A stretch of 64,000 nt of DNA, taken from assembly GCA_022819745.1 (NCBI GenBank), contig JAJEGS010000037.1, forward strand, positions 1 through 64,000. Direction: 5' to 3'. The notes below the pieces were generated by a model that worked only from the letters and a program-made list of their open reading frames with translations, was not told the origin of the DNA and did not search any database. A program made the position numbers and the translations under genes. Shown piece by piece: positions 1 through 8,627 of this stretch (position 1 is its first letter; every line of letters begins with the position of its first letter). The DNA comes from Candidatus Latescibacterota bacterium (GTDB lineage: Bacteria; Latescibacterota; UBA2968; UBA8231).

Positions 1-1
1 G

Positions 2-130
2 ATACTCGGTCAACTGGTGATACGTTCCCATAAGCGCCTCCGTCGGGAGCTGCGTTTGAAATGGCCACGGGAAATATACCAGTTGGCCGTTTCTATGCCA
101 GCTACCCAAAAGATTGCACTTACGAGTTGA
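2..130 (+). CDS. Possible 3' end of a gene cut by the window edge
   Basis: One forward frame is open from the window edge for 42 codons and ends in TGA. The visible tail is basic in its first half (Arg/Lys-rich around residues 9-22) and has no motif I recognise. No competing frame here looks better. It would be convergent with the aminotransferase gene that ends at 140. An open frame of this length can occur by chance in GC-rich DNA, so the call is weak. Confidence 0.3.
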   Translation: MLGQLVIRSHKRLRRELRLKWPREIYQLAVSMPATQKIALTS

Positions 131-139
131 ATTCAAGGT

Positions 140-1363
140 TCAAAACAAATCGTCCGCATAGCCCGCCAAATAATACTCCAGCGCCGCCATACCCGCGCTA
201 GTATTCACGCTGGCTCCTTCGTGCGCTAGGGCACCGCCCAAGGCATGCAACACGCGGAACAAGTGAGGTGCTCGACACTGCTCGCCCATCTGACCGATGC
301 GCACGATGTCGAGGCCAAAGGCCCCGGAGATTTCGACGTGAAAGCGATTCGACATATCGGCGCGCACTCGGGCGCTATCTATCCCAGCGGGCACTTGGAT
401 TGCCACCACCGAGTTAAGGCGAATGCGACGCGGCGCGGCTAGCACCAGTCCCATCTTCTCGATGCCAGCTTGCAGCGCCAGCGACGAGTGCCGATGCCGC
501 GCAAAGCGGCGCTCCAGCGTCTCCTCGCAGACCAGCCGCAGGGCCTCGTGCAGGGCCAACAACCCCGAGACCGGGGCCGTGTAGTGGTACTGGTGTTGCT
601 GCCAAAAGTTTTCTGCCCGCAGTGCGTCCAAACACCAGTGCGGCTTAGGGCCAGGATGCTGTTGCACCTGCTCCCAAGCCAAGTCAGAAAAGGCGATTAG
701 CGCCACGCCCGGCAGCGACGACAGCCCCTTCTGACTGCCGGTGATAACCACGTCAACACCCCATGCGTCCTTTTCCAACGGCATGGTGCTCAAGGTACAG
801 ACCGCATCGACGACCGCCAGCGCCCCGTGCTCGCGGCACAAGCGGGCAATCGCCGGTAGCTCGGTCGTGCAGACGCCGCTGGAGGTCTCGCCCTGCACCA
901 TCGTCACCACGTCGTAGTGCTGACTCTTGAGGCGCTCGGCAACGCGCTCAGCGCAGACAGCTTGCCCTTCCGGCACGGCCAGCACCTCAACCTCCGCCCC
1001 CACACCAGCCGCCATCTCGGCAAAGCGCCCGCTAAACCACCCGTTTTGCAGCACCAAGGCACGGCGACCCGGCCATAGCAGGTTGCCTATCGCCATCTCC
1101 ATGGCTGCCGACGCCGGCCCTCCAACCCCCAAGATATGCTTATCAGCCGTCTGAAAGGCATAGCCAGCCAATTGCTTTATGTGCTCTACCAGCCGATCCA
1201 TCGTCGGCCCCAAATGGTTGATGACCATGCCGCCCGCCCGCGCGATCTCCGTCGCCACCGGCACCGGCCCGGCTCCCATCAGCAGCAACGGCTCAGCCGG
1301 CAGGAGCTGGTCCAGCGGTGGAAGCGAGGGAGGCTTTATGCCACTCGACTCTACATTCCCCAT
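140..1363 (-). CDS. Class V (alanine-glyoxylate type) aminotransferase
   Basis: A 407-residue PLP-dependent fold-type I enzyme of the alanine-glyoxylate/serine-pyruvate/phosphonate aminotransferase family. The N-terminal LLLMGAGPVPV matches the family's 'GPGPV' opening. GETSSGV and VVDAVCTLS give the phosphate/substrate strand and the PLP-pyridine Asp, and ITGSQKGLSSLPG carries the Schiff-base lysine. The likely reaction is amino transfer from a small amino acid to glyoxylate or another 2-oxo acid; the substrate cannot be fixed. I chose the ATG at 1363. The frame stays open to 1414, but those 17 extra codons overlap the end of lpdA and consist of a 7-nt tandem repeat, so they are probably not translated. 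The gene is co-oriented with lpdA and only 28 nt downstream of it. Confidence 0.88.
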   Translation of the reverse strand: MGNVESSGIKPPSLPPLDQLLPAEPLLLMGAGPVPVATEIARAGGMVINHLGPTMDRLVEHIKQLAGYAFQTADKHILGVGGPASAAMEMAIGNLLWPGRRALVLQNGWFSGRFAEMAAGVGAEVEVLAVPEGQAVCAERVAERLKSQHYDVVTMVQGETSSGVCTTELPAIARLCREHGALAVVDAVCTLSTMPLEKDAWGVDVVITGSQKGLSSLPGVALIAFSDLAWEQVQQHPGPKPHWCLDALRAENFWQQHQYHYTAPVSGLLALHEALRLVCEETLERRFARHRHSSLALQAGIEKMGLVLAAPRRIRLNSVVAIQVPAGIDSARVRADMSNRFHVEISGAFGLDIVRIGQMGEQCRAPHLFRVLHALGGALAHEGASVNTSAGMAALEYYLAGYADDLF

Positions 1364-1395
1364 TCCTAATTCCCAATTCTCAATTTTTAATTTAG
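1354..1395. repeat. Six-unit degenerate 7-nt tandem repeat
   Basis: Six consecutive 7-mers of the type CATTCCC/AATTCCC/AATTCTC/AATTTTT fill the junction between lpdA and the aminotransferase gene, overlapping the lpdA stop codon. It is AT-rich against GC-rich surroundings. Similar short tandem heptamers are known from cyanobacteria and some other phyla; here the array may simply have expanded by slippage. Confidence 0.6.
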
Positions 1396-2786
1396 TAGTT
1401 AATCGCCTCGCCAAATGCCTGCCCGGCCGCTTCCATCACGGCCTCGGACAGCGTCGGATGGGCGTGCGAGGTCAGCAACAGCTCTTCATACGTGGCTTCG
1501 AGCCGCAGAGCCAGCGTCAATTCGGCAATCAACTCCGTGGCCTCAGCTCCCAGAATGGCCCCACCCAACAACTCGCCATAGCGCGCGTCAAAAATTAGCT
1601 TGACCAGCCCTTCGGTCTCCCCAGCCGCTTGCGCCTTGCCACTGGCTGCAAACGGGAAGCGCCCGACTTTGACGTCGTACCCAGCTTCGCGCGCTTGGCT
1701 TTCGCTCAGGCCGACGCTGGCCACTTGCGGCTGGCAATAGATGCAGTTGGGCACTTGGCTCGGGTCCAAGGTGGGCCGGTCTCGGCCCGCTATAAACTCG
1801 ACGGCCGCAATCCCTTCCTGCGCGGCTGCGTGCGCCAACAGCGGCGGGCCAGCCACATCGCCAATCGCGTAGATGCCCTTGGCGCTGGTCTGCATCTGCT
1901 CATCAACCACAATCGAGCCGTCGCGGGTGCGAATGCCCAGCGCTTCCAGCCCCAGTCCCTCGATATTGCCCTCGACGCCAGTAGCAACCAGCACTCGCTC
2001 CACTCTCCGCGTCTTTTGCTCCTCGCCGACTCGGTAGCGCAACGCGACCGAGCGCTTTTGTCTTTTGACCTCCTCGACCCGGGCTTCGGTCACCACTTCG
2101 ATTCCCTGCTGTGTCAAACTCTCGGCCAGTCCCGCAGCAATCTCTTCGTCCTCGCGCGGCAAAACCTGGGGCAGAGCTTCCAACAGCAACACCTTGCTGC
2201 CAAAGGCGCGATAGAAATAGGCGAATTCTACGCCAATGGCCCCGGCCCCAATGATGGCGAGGGAGGCGGGCTGTTCGGCGACGATCATGGCCTCGCGGCT
2301 GGCGATGATCCGCTCGCCGTCGAATTCCACGCCCGGAATGGATTTGGGGCGGGCGCCAGTAGCCAGCACCACATGCGCAGCCTCCAGTTCGGCCACGAGC
2401 TCGCCCTCGCCGTCCTCAACCGCAACTTGGCGGCTGGGCGTCAACCGGCCCCTGCCAGCGAACACCTCGACTTGGTTCTTCTGCATCAGATAGGCCACGC
2501 CTTTGGACAACTGCTCGGCTACTTGGCGGCTCCGGCTAATGACCGCATCCCAATCCACTACCGGCTTATCAACTCGTAGGCCGAACTCGTCGGCGCGCAA
2601 GAAAAGCTGGTACACTTCGGCTTGCTTGAGCAGAGCCTTGGTGGGAATGCAGCCCCAATTGAGACAGGTGCCGCCCAACTCAGCGTCTTCGATCAGCGCG
2701 GTTTTTAACCCCAACTGCCGTGCGCGAATGGCGGCTGAATACCCACCTGGGCCGCCGCCGATAACTGCCACATCATACGCTGCCAT
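1392..2786 (-). CDS. lpdA: Dihydrolipoamide dehydrogenase (E3)
   Basis: A 464-residue flavoprotein that reoxidises dihydrolipoamide to lipoamide, passing electrons through FAD to NAD+, in 2-oxoacid dehydrogenase or glycine cleavage complexes. Visible motifs in order: the FAD Rossmann motif VIGGGPGGYSAA, the redox disulfide GGTCLNWGCIPTKALL, the NAD Rossmann motif GAGAIGVEFAYFY, the second FAD motif IYAIGDVAG, and the C-terminal active-site base in HAHPTLSEAVMEA. Length is normal. The frame extends 27 codons upstream of 2786, but the conserved start is MAAYDVAVIGGGPGG with AGAAAG in front. No E1 or E2 gene is nearby. A 229-nt gap separates it from the divergent rnhA and should hold both promoters. 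Confidence 0.96.
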   Translation of the reverse strand: MAAYDVAVIGGGPGGYSAAIRARQLGLKTALIEDAELGGTCLNWGCIPTKALLKQAEVYQLFLRADEFGLRVDKPVVDWDAVISRSRQVAEQLSKGVAYLMQKNQVEVFAGRGRLTPSRQVAVEDGEGELVAELEAAHVVLATGARPKSIPGVEFDGERIIASREAMIVAEQPASLAIIGAGAIGVEFAYFYRAFGSKVLLLEALPQVLPREDEEIAAGLAESLTQQGIEVVTEARVEEVKRQKRSVALRYRVGEEQKTRRVERVLVATGVEGNIEGLGLEALGIRTRDGSIVVDEQMQTSAKGIYAIGDVAGPPLLAHAAAQEGIAAVEFIAGRDRPTLDPSQVPNCIYCQPQVASVGLSESQAREAGYDVKVGRFPFAASGKAQAAGETEGLVKLIFDARYGELLGGAILGAEATELIAELTLALRLEATYEELLLTSHAHPTLSEAVMEAAGQAFGEAINY

Positions 2787-3015
2787 ATTGCATTTTCTTT
2801 CTAAGGTTCGGACAAAGGAAGCCCCTAATCTAAAGGCAATTACCTCGGGCACAAATAGGACTGGCACCTACGGTGGCTGAAAATCATAAATATCCGCCTC
2901 AATTGCCCCGACCCGCGCCACCGTGTTTTATTATGGCAATCTTGCACGACTAAACGATTCGAGATGCGGTTCATCTTGTGAATCCAGCGGCGCACCTTAA
3001 ATAAAGGCAATTCCA

Positions 3016-3492
3016 GTGATAAAAAAGCAAACCAGTCCCTCGGACACATTGACCATTTTCACCGACGGAGCCTGTTCGTTCAACCCAGGGCCAGGCGGCT
3101 GGGCAGCGCGGCTGCTCTATGGCGATGGCCGCGTCGTGGAGCTAGGCGGCTTCGTCCCGGAGACGACCAACAACCGCATGGAGTTGCAAGCAGCCATCGA
3201 AGGTCTCCGCGTCGCCCCGTCCGACGTCGCTATTACCCTCGTTACGGACAGCGAGTACCTGCGCAAGGGCATTACCGAGTGGATTCACGGCTGGAAGAAG
3301 CGGGGCTGGCTCACCGCCGCCAAAAAGCCCGTGCTCAACCAAGACCTGTGGCGCTCCCTGGACCAACTCAATACGCCCGCCGTCCAGTGGCAGTACACCG
3401 AAGGCCACGCTGGCGACCCAGACAACGAGCGCTGTGACCAGATCGCCCAAGCATTTTCGCGCGGGGAGACGCCCTCCCTGCACAACGCTTGA
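3016..3492 (+). CDS. rnhA: Ribonuclease HI
   Basis: A 158-residue RNase HI that cuts the RNA strand of RNA-DNA hybrids (R-loops, Okazaki primers) in the cytoplasm. The four catalytic acidic residues are visible in FTDGACSFNPG, NNRMELQAAI, VTDSEYL and the loop HAGDPDNERCD, which carries the catalytic His as well. The basic handle WIHGWKKRGW is present. Translation appears to start at GTG. The downstream secreted-protein gene begins 26 nt after its stop. Confidence 0.96.
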   Translation: MIKKQTSPSDTLTIFTDGACSFNPGPGGWAARLLYGDGRVVELGGFVPETTNNRMELQAAIEGLRVAPSDVAITLVTDSEYLRKGITEWIHGWKKRGWLTAAKKPVLNQDLWRSLDQLNTPAVQWQYTEGHAGDPDNERCDQIAQAFSRGETPSLHNA

Positions 3493-3518
3493 CCCGACCA
3501 TTACCGAAAGGATTGACC

Positions 3519-4289
3519 ATGCTCTACACTTTGTTCTTCGCCCTCGTCCTCGCTGTCCCAGCCAGCACCCAAGAGTCCACCCGCTTCCAAGCTATGCCTG
3601 CTGAGCTGCCCGCCTACCAAGTCCTCCGCACCAACGAGGGGATCCAAGTCGATGGTCGCCTCGACGAGTCCGACTGGCAAAACGCCGTGCCCATCGCCTT
3701 TGTCATGCCCTGGAGCGACCTCGAAAAAGAGCAACCGCAATCCACGACCGCCCGCTTGCTGTGGGACGACGACAATCTCTACATCATCTACGAGTGCGTC
3801 GATCCGTATCTACATTCAGAAGTAACCGAGCATGACGGAGCGGTGTACCAAGAGGACGCTGTGGAAATTTTCGCCACTCCCAACATGGAAGTCCCCGGCA
3901 ACTACTATGGCTATGAGATGAACATCAACGGCACGCTGCTCGACTACATCGCCTTCCGCGGCGGTAAGGAGCGCACCAAGGCCATTCACCCGTCGTGGCA
4001 AAGCGAGGGCGTCGTGATTGCCACGACCTACAACGGCACCCTAAACAACCACTCGGACACCGACCAAAGCTGGATCCTCGAAATCTCCATCCCCCACGAC
4101 AACTTTCGCCACTTGGGTGGGCAGATCCCGCCCCAAGACGGCGACCAATGGCGCGCCGGACTCAACCGCACCAAGGGCTACCAAGGCCAATTTGGGCTGT
4201 GGTCCGACACTGGCACGCCCAGGGCAGACTTCCACCGCGCCACCCGATTCGGCATCCTTACCTTTTCGTCGGCCATCGTCGGCCGCTGA
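3519..4289 (+). CDS. Secreted CBM9-like (DOMON-fold) protein
   Basis: A 256-residue exported protein. Residues 1-17 form a short signal peptide (LYTLFFALVLAVPAST). The rest is one carbohydrate-binding family 9-like sandwich: IQVDGRLDESDWQNA, then LLWDDDNLYIIYECVDP, then YQEDAVEIFATP, the classical CBM9 strand order and acidic residues. No catalytic domain is attached. Such lone CBM9 proteins in this group are usually periplasmic or surface glycan binders, but the ligand is unknown. The start at 3519 has AAAGGA 7 nt upstream; a frame-open start at 3489 overlaps rnhA and lacks a signal peptide at its N-terminus. Confidence 0.82.
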   Translation: MLYTLFFALVLAVPASTQESTRFQAMPAELPAYQVLRTNEGIQVDGRLDESDWQNAVPIAFVMPWSDLEKEQPQSTTARLLWDDDNLYIIYECVDPYLHSEVTEHDGAVYQEDAVEIFATPNMEVPGNYYGYEMNINGTLLDYIAFRGGKERTKAIHPSWQSEGVVIATTYNGTLNNHSDTDQSWILEISIPHDNFRHLGGQIPPQDGDQWRAGLNRTKGYQGQFGLWSDTGTPRADFHRATRFGILTFSSAIVGR

Positions 4290-4594
4290 AGGGCTGTGGG
4301 ATCGTGGACTTCGATCAGACAGGCGAGCGATTCAACAAGCAGGCACAGGGAATCGGCAAACAGGTGAGGTCTAAGGGTCTGGCAAGCTACGATTGACCTG
4401 GCAATACACAAATGGAATGCGCTCAGCTTAGCGTTGAGAGAATGAGACCAAAAGGAAACACGGCGTCTTAGAAACGCTACATACGCCGACTATGCCGCCC
4501 GCCGGCTCCCTCTGTGTAACGCTACTGGCCCAAATTTTGCATACTCAATTTTTGAGCGTATTTTAATTTTTAAGCCAGAAGAGATGCCGATCCC
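4290..4594. other. 305-nt intergenic region, no gene seen
   Basis: No convincing coding frame is present. Its only structure is an imperfect inverted repeat at 4541-4561 (ATACTCAA-TTTT-TTGAGCGTAT) followed by a T-rich stretch. This could be a weak terminator or an operator in front of the coiled-coil gene at 4595. Confidence 0.5.
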
Positions 4595-4981
4595 ATGCCT
4601 GCCGAACAACCCCTTACTGAGTTGACGACGCGCGACGTCCTACTCCAAGTAGATCGCCGCCTGACCCTGATCGAAGACGATCTACGCACTCTAGATCAAA
4701 AATGGGACCAGCGATTTGGGACTTTAGAGCAAAGGACTGACGCTCGGTTCGACACCTTGGACCAAAAAATCGACGTCCGATTCGACACCTTGGACCAAAA
4801 AATCGACACCCGATTCGAAGCCGCAGACCAAAAAATCGACACCCGAACCAATCAGCTACGCCAAGAAATGCACACCGGGTTTGCGGAACTGCGCAAGGAA
4901 ATGAACACCAAATTTCACTGGACGCTCGGCGTCGTCCTGGCCAGTTGGATTTCTACCATCGGGACGCTGTTGCTCAAGTAA
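4595..4981 (+). CDS. Coiled-coil protein with C-terminal membrane helix
   Basis: A 128-residue hypothetical protein. Residues about 45-85 are built of an 11-residue repeat, DTLDQKIDVRF / DTLDQKIDTRF / EAADQKIDTRT, preceded by weaker copies, which gives a hendecad coiled coil. The C-terminus (LGVVLASWISTIGTLLLK) is a single membrane helix. Small tail-anchored coiled-coil proteins of this layout occur widely without a known function; a link to membrane-protein complexes is a guess. It converges with herA, whose stop is 6 nt away. Confidence 0.72.
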   Translation: MPAEQPLTELTTRDVLLQVDRRLTLIEDDLRTLDQKWDQRFGTLEQRTDARFDTLDQKIDVRFDTLDQKIDTRFEAADQKIDTRTNQLRQEMHTGFAELRKEMNTKFHWTLGVVLASWISTIGTLLLK

Positions 4982-4987
4982 GCTCCC

Positions 4988-6670
4988 CTACTCCCCAAAC
5001 AACGCCGCCACATCCCGCTCTACCTTTTCCCGCCGCTCCTCAGCGGGCAGGTCGTCCATACAGCCCATCGCACTGTAGAACTGGGCGTCGTAGTCGCGGG
5101 TCTTGATCACTACTGGCATGGGCACGGCGTGGCCGATGATCAGGGCCTGCTGCTTGGAGTCGAGGCTGGCCAGCACACTGCGCAGCCCTTCGGTGCCGCT
5201 GACGCCGGTGAGTACTGCCTGAATGTCCTTCTCGTCGTTGAGCAGGGCCGTGATGCGCGTACCGATCTGCGAGAGTACTTCGTCGTCAATGCTCGACGGC
5301 CGCTGATCGACAACTAACAGCGAGACGTAGTACTTGCGCATCTCGCGAGCAATGGTGCCGAAGATGGTCTGCTTCGCCGCCATGGGGTTGAGGAATTTGT
5401 GCGCCTCCTCAATGGTGATCATGAGCTGACGCGGCTGATCTTCAGGGCGCTGGGTGGCGTAGAAACGCTCGCTCTTTTTGACGTACATCTCGTGGATGCG
5501 CCGCGCAATGATGTTGGCCACCAGCAAGTAGCACAGCATACTCGTCTGCTGCCCGAACTCTAGCACCACGTTGATCCCCTTGTCGAGATATTCCATGATG
5601 CGGTCCACCACGTCGCCGTCCCGTAGCTTGGAGACCATAAAGGGAAAGTTTTCCAGCCGCTTGAGCTTGCGATGCAAGGCGACTAAAGACCCAGCGTGCG
5701 CGCCGATCTCGCGGGCGAATTCCTCCACATCCGGGCCTTCCAACTTCAAGAGCGTGCTCAGCCAGCGCTCTTTGTAAATCGCGTACACCAAGTAGGCCGA
5801 CTCCACGGCCGTAGGATTGAGCTTGAGCTCGTCTTGCAGCGGGGCAATGTCTTCGACCGTGATCTGGTCGTAGGAGATATAGACCTCGTGATCCGGCTGC
5901 ACGCCGCGAGCGCGGGTCGATTGCGGATCTAAGGAAAAAATCGCCACCCGCTCGCCGAAAAGCTGCTTGAGACCTTTGACGAAAGTCGTGGAGGAGCCGT
6001 TTTCCTTCATGGCCTTGAACCCGTACTCGTTGTGCATGTCGAAGATTAGGTTGACGGCCTTGTCGTAGTGAATCAACCCGCACAGCGCCAGCCGCGTCAG
6101 GAAGGACTTGCCCGTACCCGTCTTGCCGAAGATGCCGTTGGAGCGCTCGGCAAAGCGGATCATGTCGAGGCAGACCTGCGTGTCCATGTCGAGCGGATTG
6201 CCAATGCTGAAGTAGCGGCCCTCGGCGTCGCCCTCGCAGCCGAAAATCTTGGCCACGTCGTCGGCCATAGCTTCTTGTACTTCGGAGAAGTGGCTCGGAA
6301 TGGCCTTGACCGGACGCGGGCCTTCGTCGGCCCCGGCATCCTTGGGCATCATCAGCATGGGCCGCAGCGAGACGATGTTGTACGTGCTAGTGCCAGCGAG
6401 CACTTGGCGCAGAAGCGCGTCTTCTTGGCCCGGCGGATGCAGGAGAACTTCTTGGTTGTTGGCGTCGAGGCGCATGTCAGTGACCATGGAAAAAAAGTCG
6501 TTTTTGTCGCCTTCGATAACCACGAACTTGCCGGCCTTCATGTCCTCGACATTCTGTTCGGGGTCCAGCTTCATCTCCAGCCCCTCGACTAGCGAGCCTT
6601 TGGTGATGACCCCGATTTGCTTGCCGCGACCGGCTGCGGCTGGCACTCCGTTGTGCGCGTATTTTGCCAT
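4988..6670 (-). CDS. herA: HerA-type DNA translocase ATPase
   Basis: A 560-residue HerA/FtsK-family ATPase. Walker A is GIFGKTGTGKSFLTRL (about residue 190), Walker B LMITIEEAHKFLNP (about residue 425), and VVDQRPSSIDDEVLSQIGTR provides the sensor/arginine region. HerA hexamers pump DNA into the NurA nuclease to resect DNA ends. NurA is encoded two genes upstream in the same operon. The N-terminal region is a HAS-barrel-like segment, and a second separate HAS-barrel gene lies immediately upstream (2 nt between stop and start). Confidence 0.92.
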   Translation of the reverse strand: MAKYAHNGVPAAAGRGKQIGVITKGSLVEGLEMKLDPEQNVEDMKAGKFVVIEGDKNDFFSMVTDMRLDANNQEVLLHPPGQEDALLRQVLAGTSTYNIVSLRPMLMMPKDAGADEGPRPVKAIPSHFSEVQEAMADDVAKIFGCEGDAEGRYFSIGNPLDMDTQVCLDMIRFAERSNGIFGKTGTGKSFLTRLALCGLIHYDKAVNLIFDMHNEYGFKAMKENGSSTTFVKGLKQLFGERVAIFSLDPQSTRARGVQPDHEVYISYDQITVEDIAPLQDELKLNPTAVESAYLVYAIYKERWLSTLLKLEGPDVEEFAREIGAHAGSLVALHRKLKRLENFPFMVSKLRDGDVVDRIMEYLDKGINVVLEFGQQTSMLCYLLVANIIARRIHEMYVKKSERFYATQRPEDQPRQLMITIEEAHKFLNPMAAKQTIFGTIAREMRKYYVSLLVVDQRPSSIDDEVLSQIGTRITALLNDEKDIQAVLTGVSGTEGLRSVLASLDSKQQALIIGHAVPMPVVIKTRDYDAQFYSAMGCMDDLPAEERREKVERDVAALFGE

Positions 6671-6672
6671 CG

Positions 6673-7329
6673 TCAGTTAACCACCCGTCGGATAATCGAG
6701 CTGAGCCGGTCGTAGTCGTCGCTGAGGAGCCGCGACAGTTCCTTGCCCATCTGCACCAGATAGGACGGCGCGTGGGCGTGGGCGCGCACCGTGTGGCGCA
6801 ACACCGCGATCACCAGCTCGTCAGTGGGTATTTTGGACGTGTTGAGGATGCTGCGCAGATAGTCGTCGCTGCGCGTGAAGGCCCGCACTTGCTCGTCTGA
6901 GCACAAGTACGCAAAACTGTGGATGCGCGCCGGCTGCGGCGGCAGGATTTGCACGGCCTCATCGCCGTCCAAGTAGCCGATGACGAGGGCTTGGAACTCC
7001 GTGCGCAACAACTCGAAAATTTGCGGCTGCTCTAGGCGAAGTTCCTCTTCGGTCTTGCCGTAGGCCGTGGGTCGGCGATTTGGCTCGATGGAGTGCGTAA
7101 ATACGTTAAACACAATGCCGACTACCGGCATCTCGGCCTCCACGCGGATAAACTGGCCAAAGGAGGGCGCGCCGTGCAACTCGCGCGCTTGGGCGATCAA
7201 CTCGGTGGTGCTACTCTCGACCACTTCGCCCACGTGAGTCCGTTCGTCCTCGGCGTCGCTGGGCAGCGGCAGCGACTCGGGCAAGAATCGGCTCAGCGGG
7301 CTGCGCTCGCGCTCTTTGATAGTCTCCAC
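6673..7329 (-). CDS. HAS-barrel domain protein of the HerA-NurA module
   Basis: A 218-residue protein between nurA and herA. The strand-rich central part, for example VGEVVESSTTELIAQA followed by FGQFIRVEA and VVGIVFNV, fits a HAS-barrel (the N-terminal barrel otherwise found in HerA and in F1-type ATPases). The C-terminal half is helical (VRAFTRSDDYLRSIL, MGKELSRLLSDDYDRL). The start is GTG with GGGGAGG at good spacing. Position and orientation argue for a role in HerA-NurA assembly. Confidence 0.72.
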   Translation of the reverse strand: METIKERERSPLSRFLPESLPLPSDAEDERTHVGEVVESSTTELIAQARELHGAPSFGQFIRVEAEMPVVGIVFNVFTHSIEPNRRPTAYGKTEEELRLEQPQIFELLRTEFQALVIGYLDGDEAVQILPPQPARIHSFAYLCSDEQVRAFTRSDDYLRSILNTSKIPTDELVIAVLRHTVRAHAHAPSYLVQMGKELSRLLSDDYDRLSSIIRRVVN

Positions 7330-7340
7330 AGTGGCCTCCC

Positions 7341-8576
7341 CTAAATACCAGTGTAGCGCTTCTTAAAACTCTTGGTTGACAAGTGGGTTTGCAGGTCGTT
7401 TTTGACAAAGGTGTCGCGCAAAAAGCGATAGAATGTCTCGCGGTCCGCACTGCGCACTACAGCGCGCTCGTGCGCTTCGGCCAAGGCCACCGGATAGCCC
7501 TGGCCCTTTTCGGCTTGGTCGTACAAACAGGCGTGAACCAAGTCGAGCAATTCTCGATCGGTCGCCACCCATTCTGGAACTTCGACCCGGCCGATCTCCG
7601 TTCCCACGTGTAGGTAGAAGTAGTAGATGTGATGCGGCCCGTACTCGGCGAGGATTTTGGACGCGCTGCGGTAGAGCGGCGTGCGTTGCCCAGGGCGCAG
7701 TACCCGCCGCACCAAGACCGCGTCGCTCAGCCCCTCAACGGGGCTACAAGGCAAGCCGCGACCCTGCCACAAGTCTCCGTTCAGCGTGTCGATTTCTTCG
7801 CGGCTGAAGTGGAGTTGATTTTCTTCCTGATAGGGGCAGCGGTCGCAGTCGGCCGCTTCAAGCGGACACAGTCCCAGCTTGAGGGCGTTGATCAATTCTT
7901 GGCTCCCCGGCTGGCTGATGTACCCAGCCACCGGCACCCGCGCCTCGCGCAATTCATCCATCGCCGCTATGGTGGCCTCTAGGTGCGCGGCGCGGAAGTC
8001 CTGCGGCTTGCCCTCCAAGTTCCACAGAATCAGCGTACCATCGGCAAGCGCCAACGTCCGGTGCCCCTCGGCGTGGGCTGCCAACGCCAAATCGGCCAGC
8101 TCAGTGAACTCCATGAGGCCGCGCTTGAAGCCGACGAGCTCGCGATTGACGAAGACCCGCGCCCCGCCCCATTCCTCGTAGATTTCCTCCTCTCGGTAGT
8201 AGAGCCGCGGCTTGCTGCTCATCAGCGGCTTCTCGCCCGTGCCGTAGTGCAGCAGGATGTAGCCGATGTTGATCAGAAAACAGGCCGATATCTCGTGGCG
8301 GTCGGGAAAAATTTGCGAGCCGTCCGTGGCGGCGATGCTGATGGTGTTCGGGCGGTCGGGCGCGTCGATTCCGCCGCCGAGGCCCTCACCCAAGCCGGGC
8401 AACAGCCAAGAGGTGCGGCTGTCGTCGATCTTGCGAGCCAAGCGCTCCCACTCGGGCAGCCAGCGCCGGTATTCGGCCAACGCCAATTCGAGCTTGGCGC
8501 GAAAGTCTTCTTGGACGCGGCGCTCGTCGGCCACCATGCTGTCTATTTGGGTCTTTACCGCATACAAATCCAACAT
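7341..8576 (-). CDS. nurA: NurA domain nuclease
   Basis: An approximately 411-residue NurA-family 5'-3' nuclease partner of HerA. The metal-binding acidic motifs ATDGSQIFPDRHE (N-terminal) and LADGTLILW are visible, with a C-terminal HVGTEIGRVEVPEWV that typically closes the active site. A CDRCPY segment near residue 250 could bind metal. The start is uncertain. ATG at 8576 gives the usual MLDL-type N-terminus. ATG at 8627, which abuts the stop of the upstream gene and has a GAGG Shine-Dalgarno, would add 17 mostly basic residues. Confidence 0.85.
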   Translation of the reverse strand: MLDLYAVKTQIDSMVADERRVQEDFRAKLELALAEYRRWLPEWERLARKIDDSRTSWLLPGLGEGLGGGIDAPDRPNTISIAATDGSQIFPDRHEISACFLINIGYILLHYGTGEKPLMSSKPRLYYREEEIYEEWGGARVFVNRELVGFKRGLMEFTELADLALAAHAEGHRTLALADGTLILWNLEGKPQDFRAAHLEATIAAMDELREARVPVAGYISQPGSQELINALKLGLCPLEAADCDRCPYQEENQLHFSREEIDTLNGDLWQGRGLPCSPVEGLSDAVLVRRVLRPGQRTPLYRSASKILAEYGPHHIYYFYLHVGTEIGRVEVPEWVATDRELLDLVHACLYDQAEKGQGYPVALAEAHERAVVRSADRETFYRFLRDTFVKNDLQTHLSTKSFKKRYTGI

Positions 8577-8627
8577 GGCATTAGCCTTGCGGGCCGCTCT
8601 GGATCGGCCCCGTCGCGATGCGCGCAT

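Noticed and set aside
1629..2579. Long plus-strand open frame opposite lpdA
   Set aside because: It is the antisense shadow of a clear dihydrolipoamide dehydrogenase gene; similar long shadows occur opposite most GC-rich genes here.
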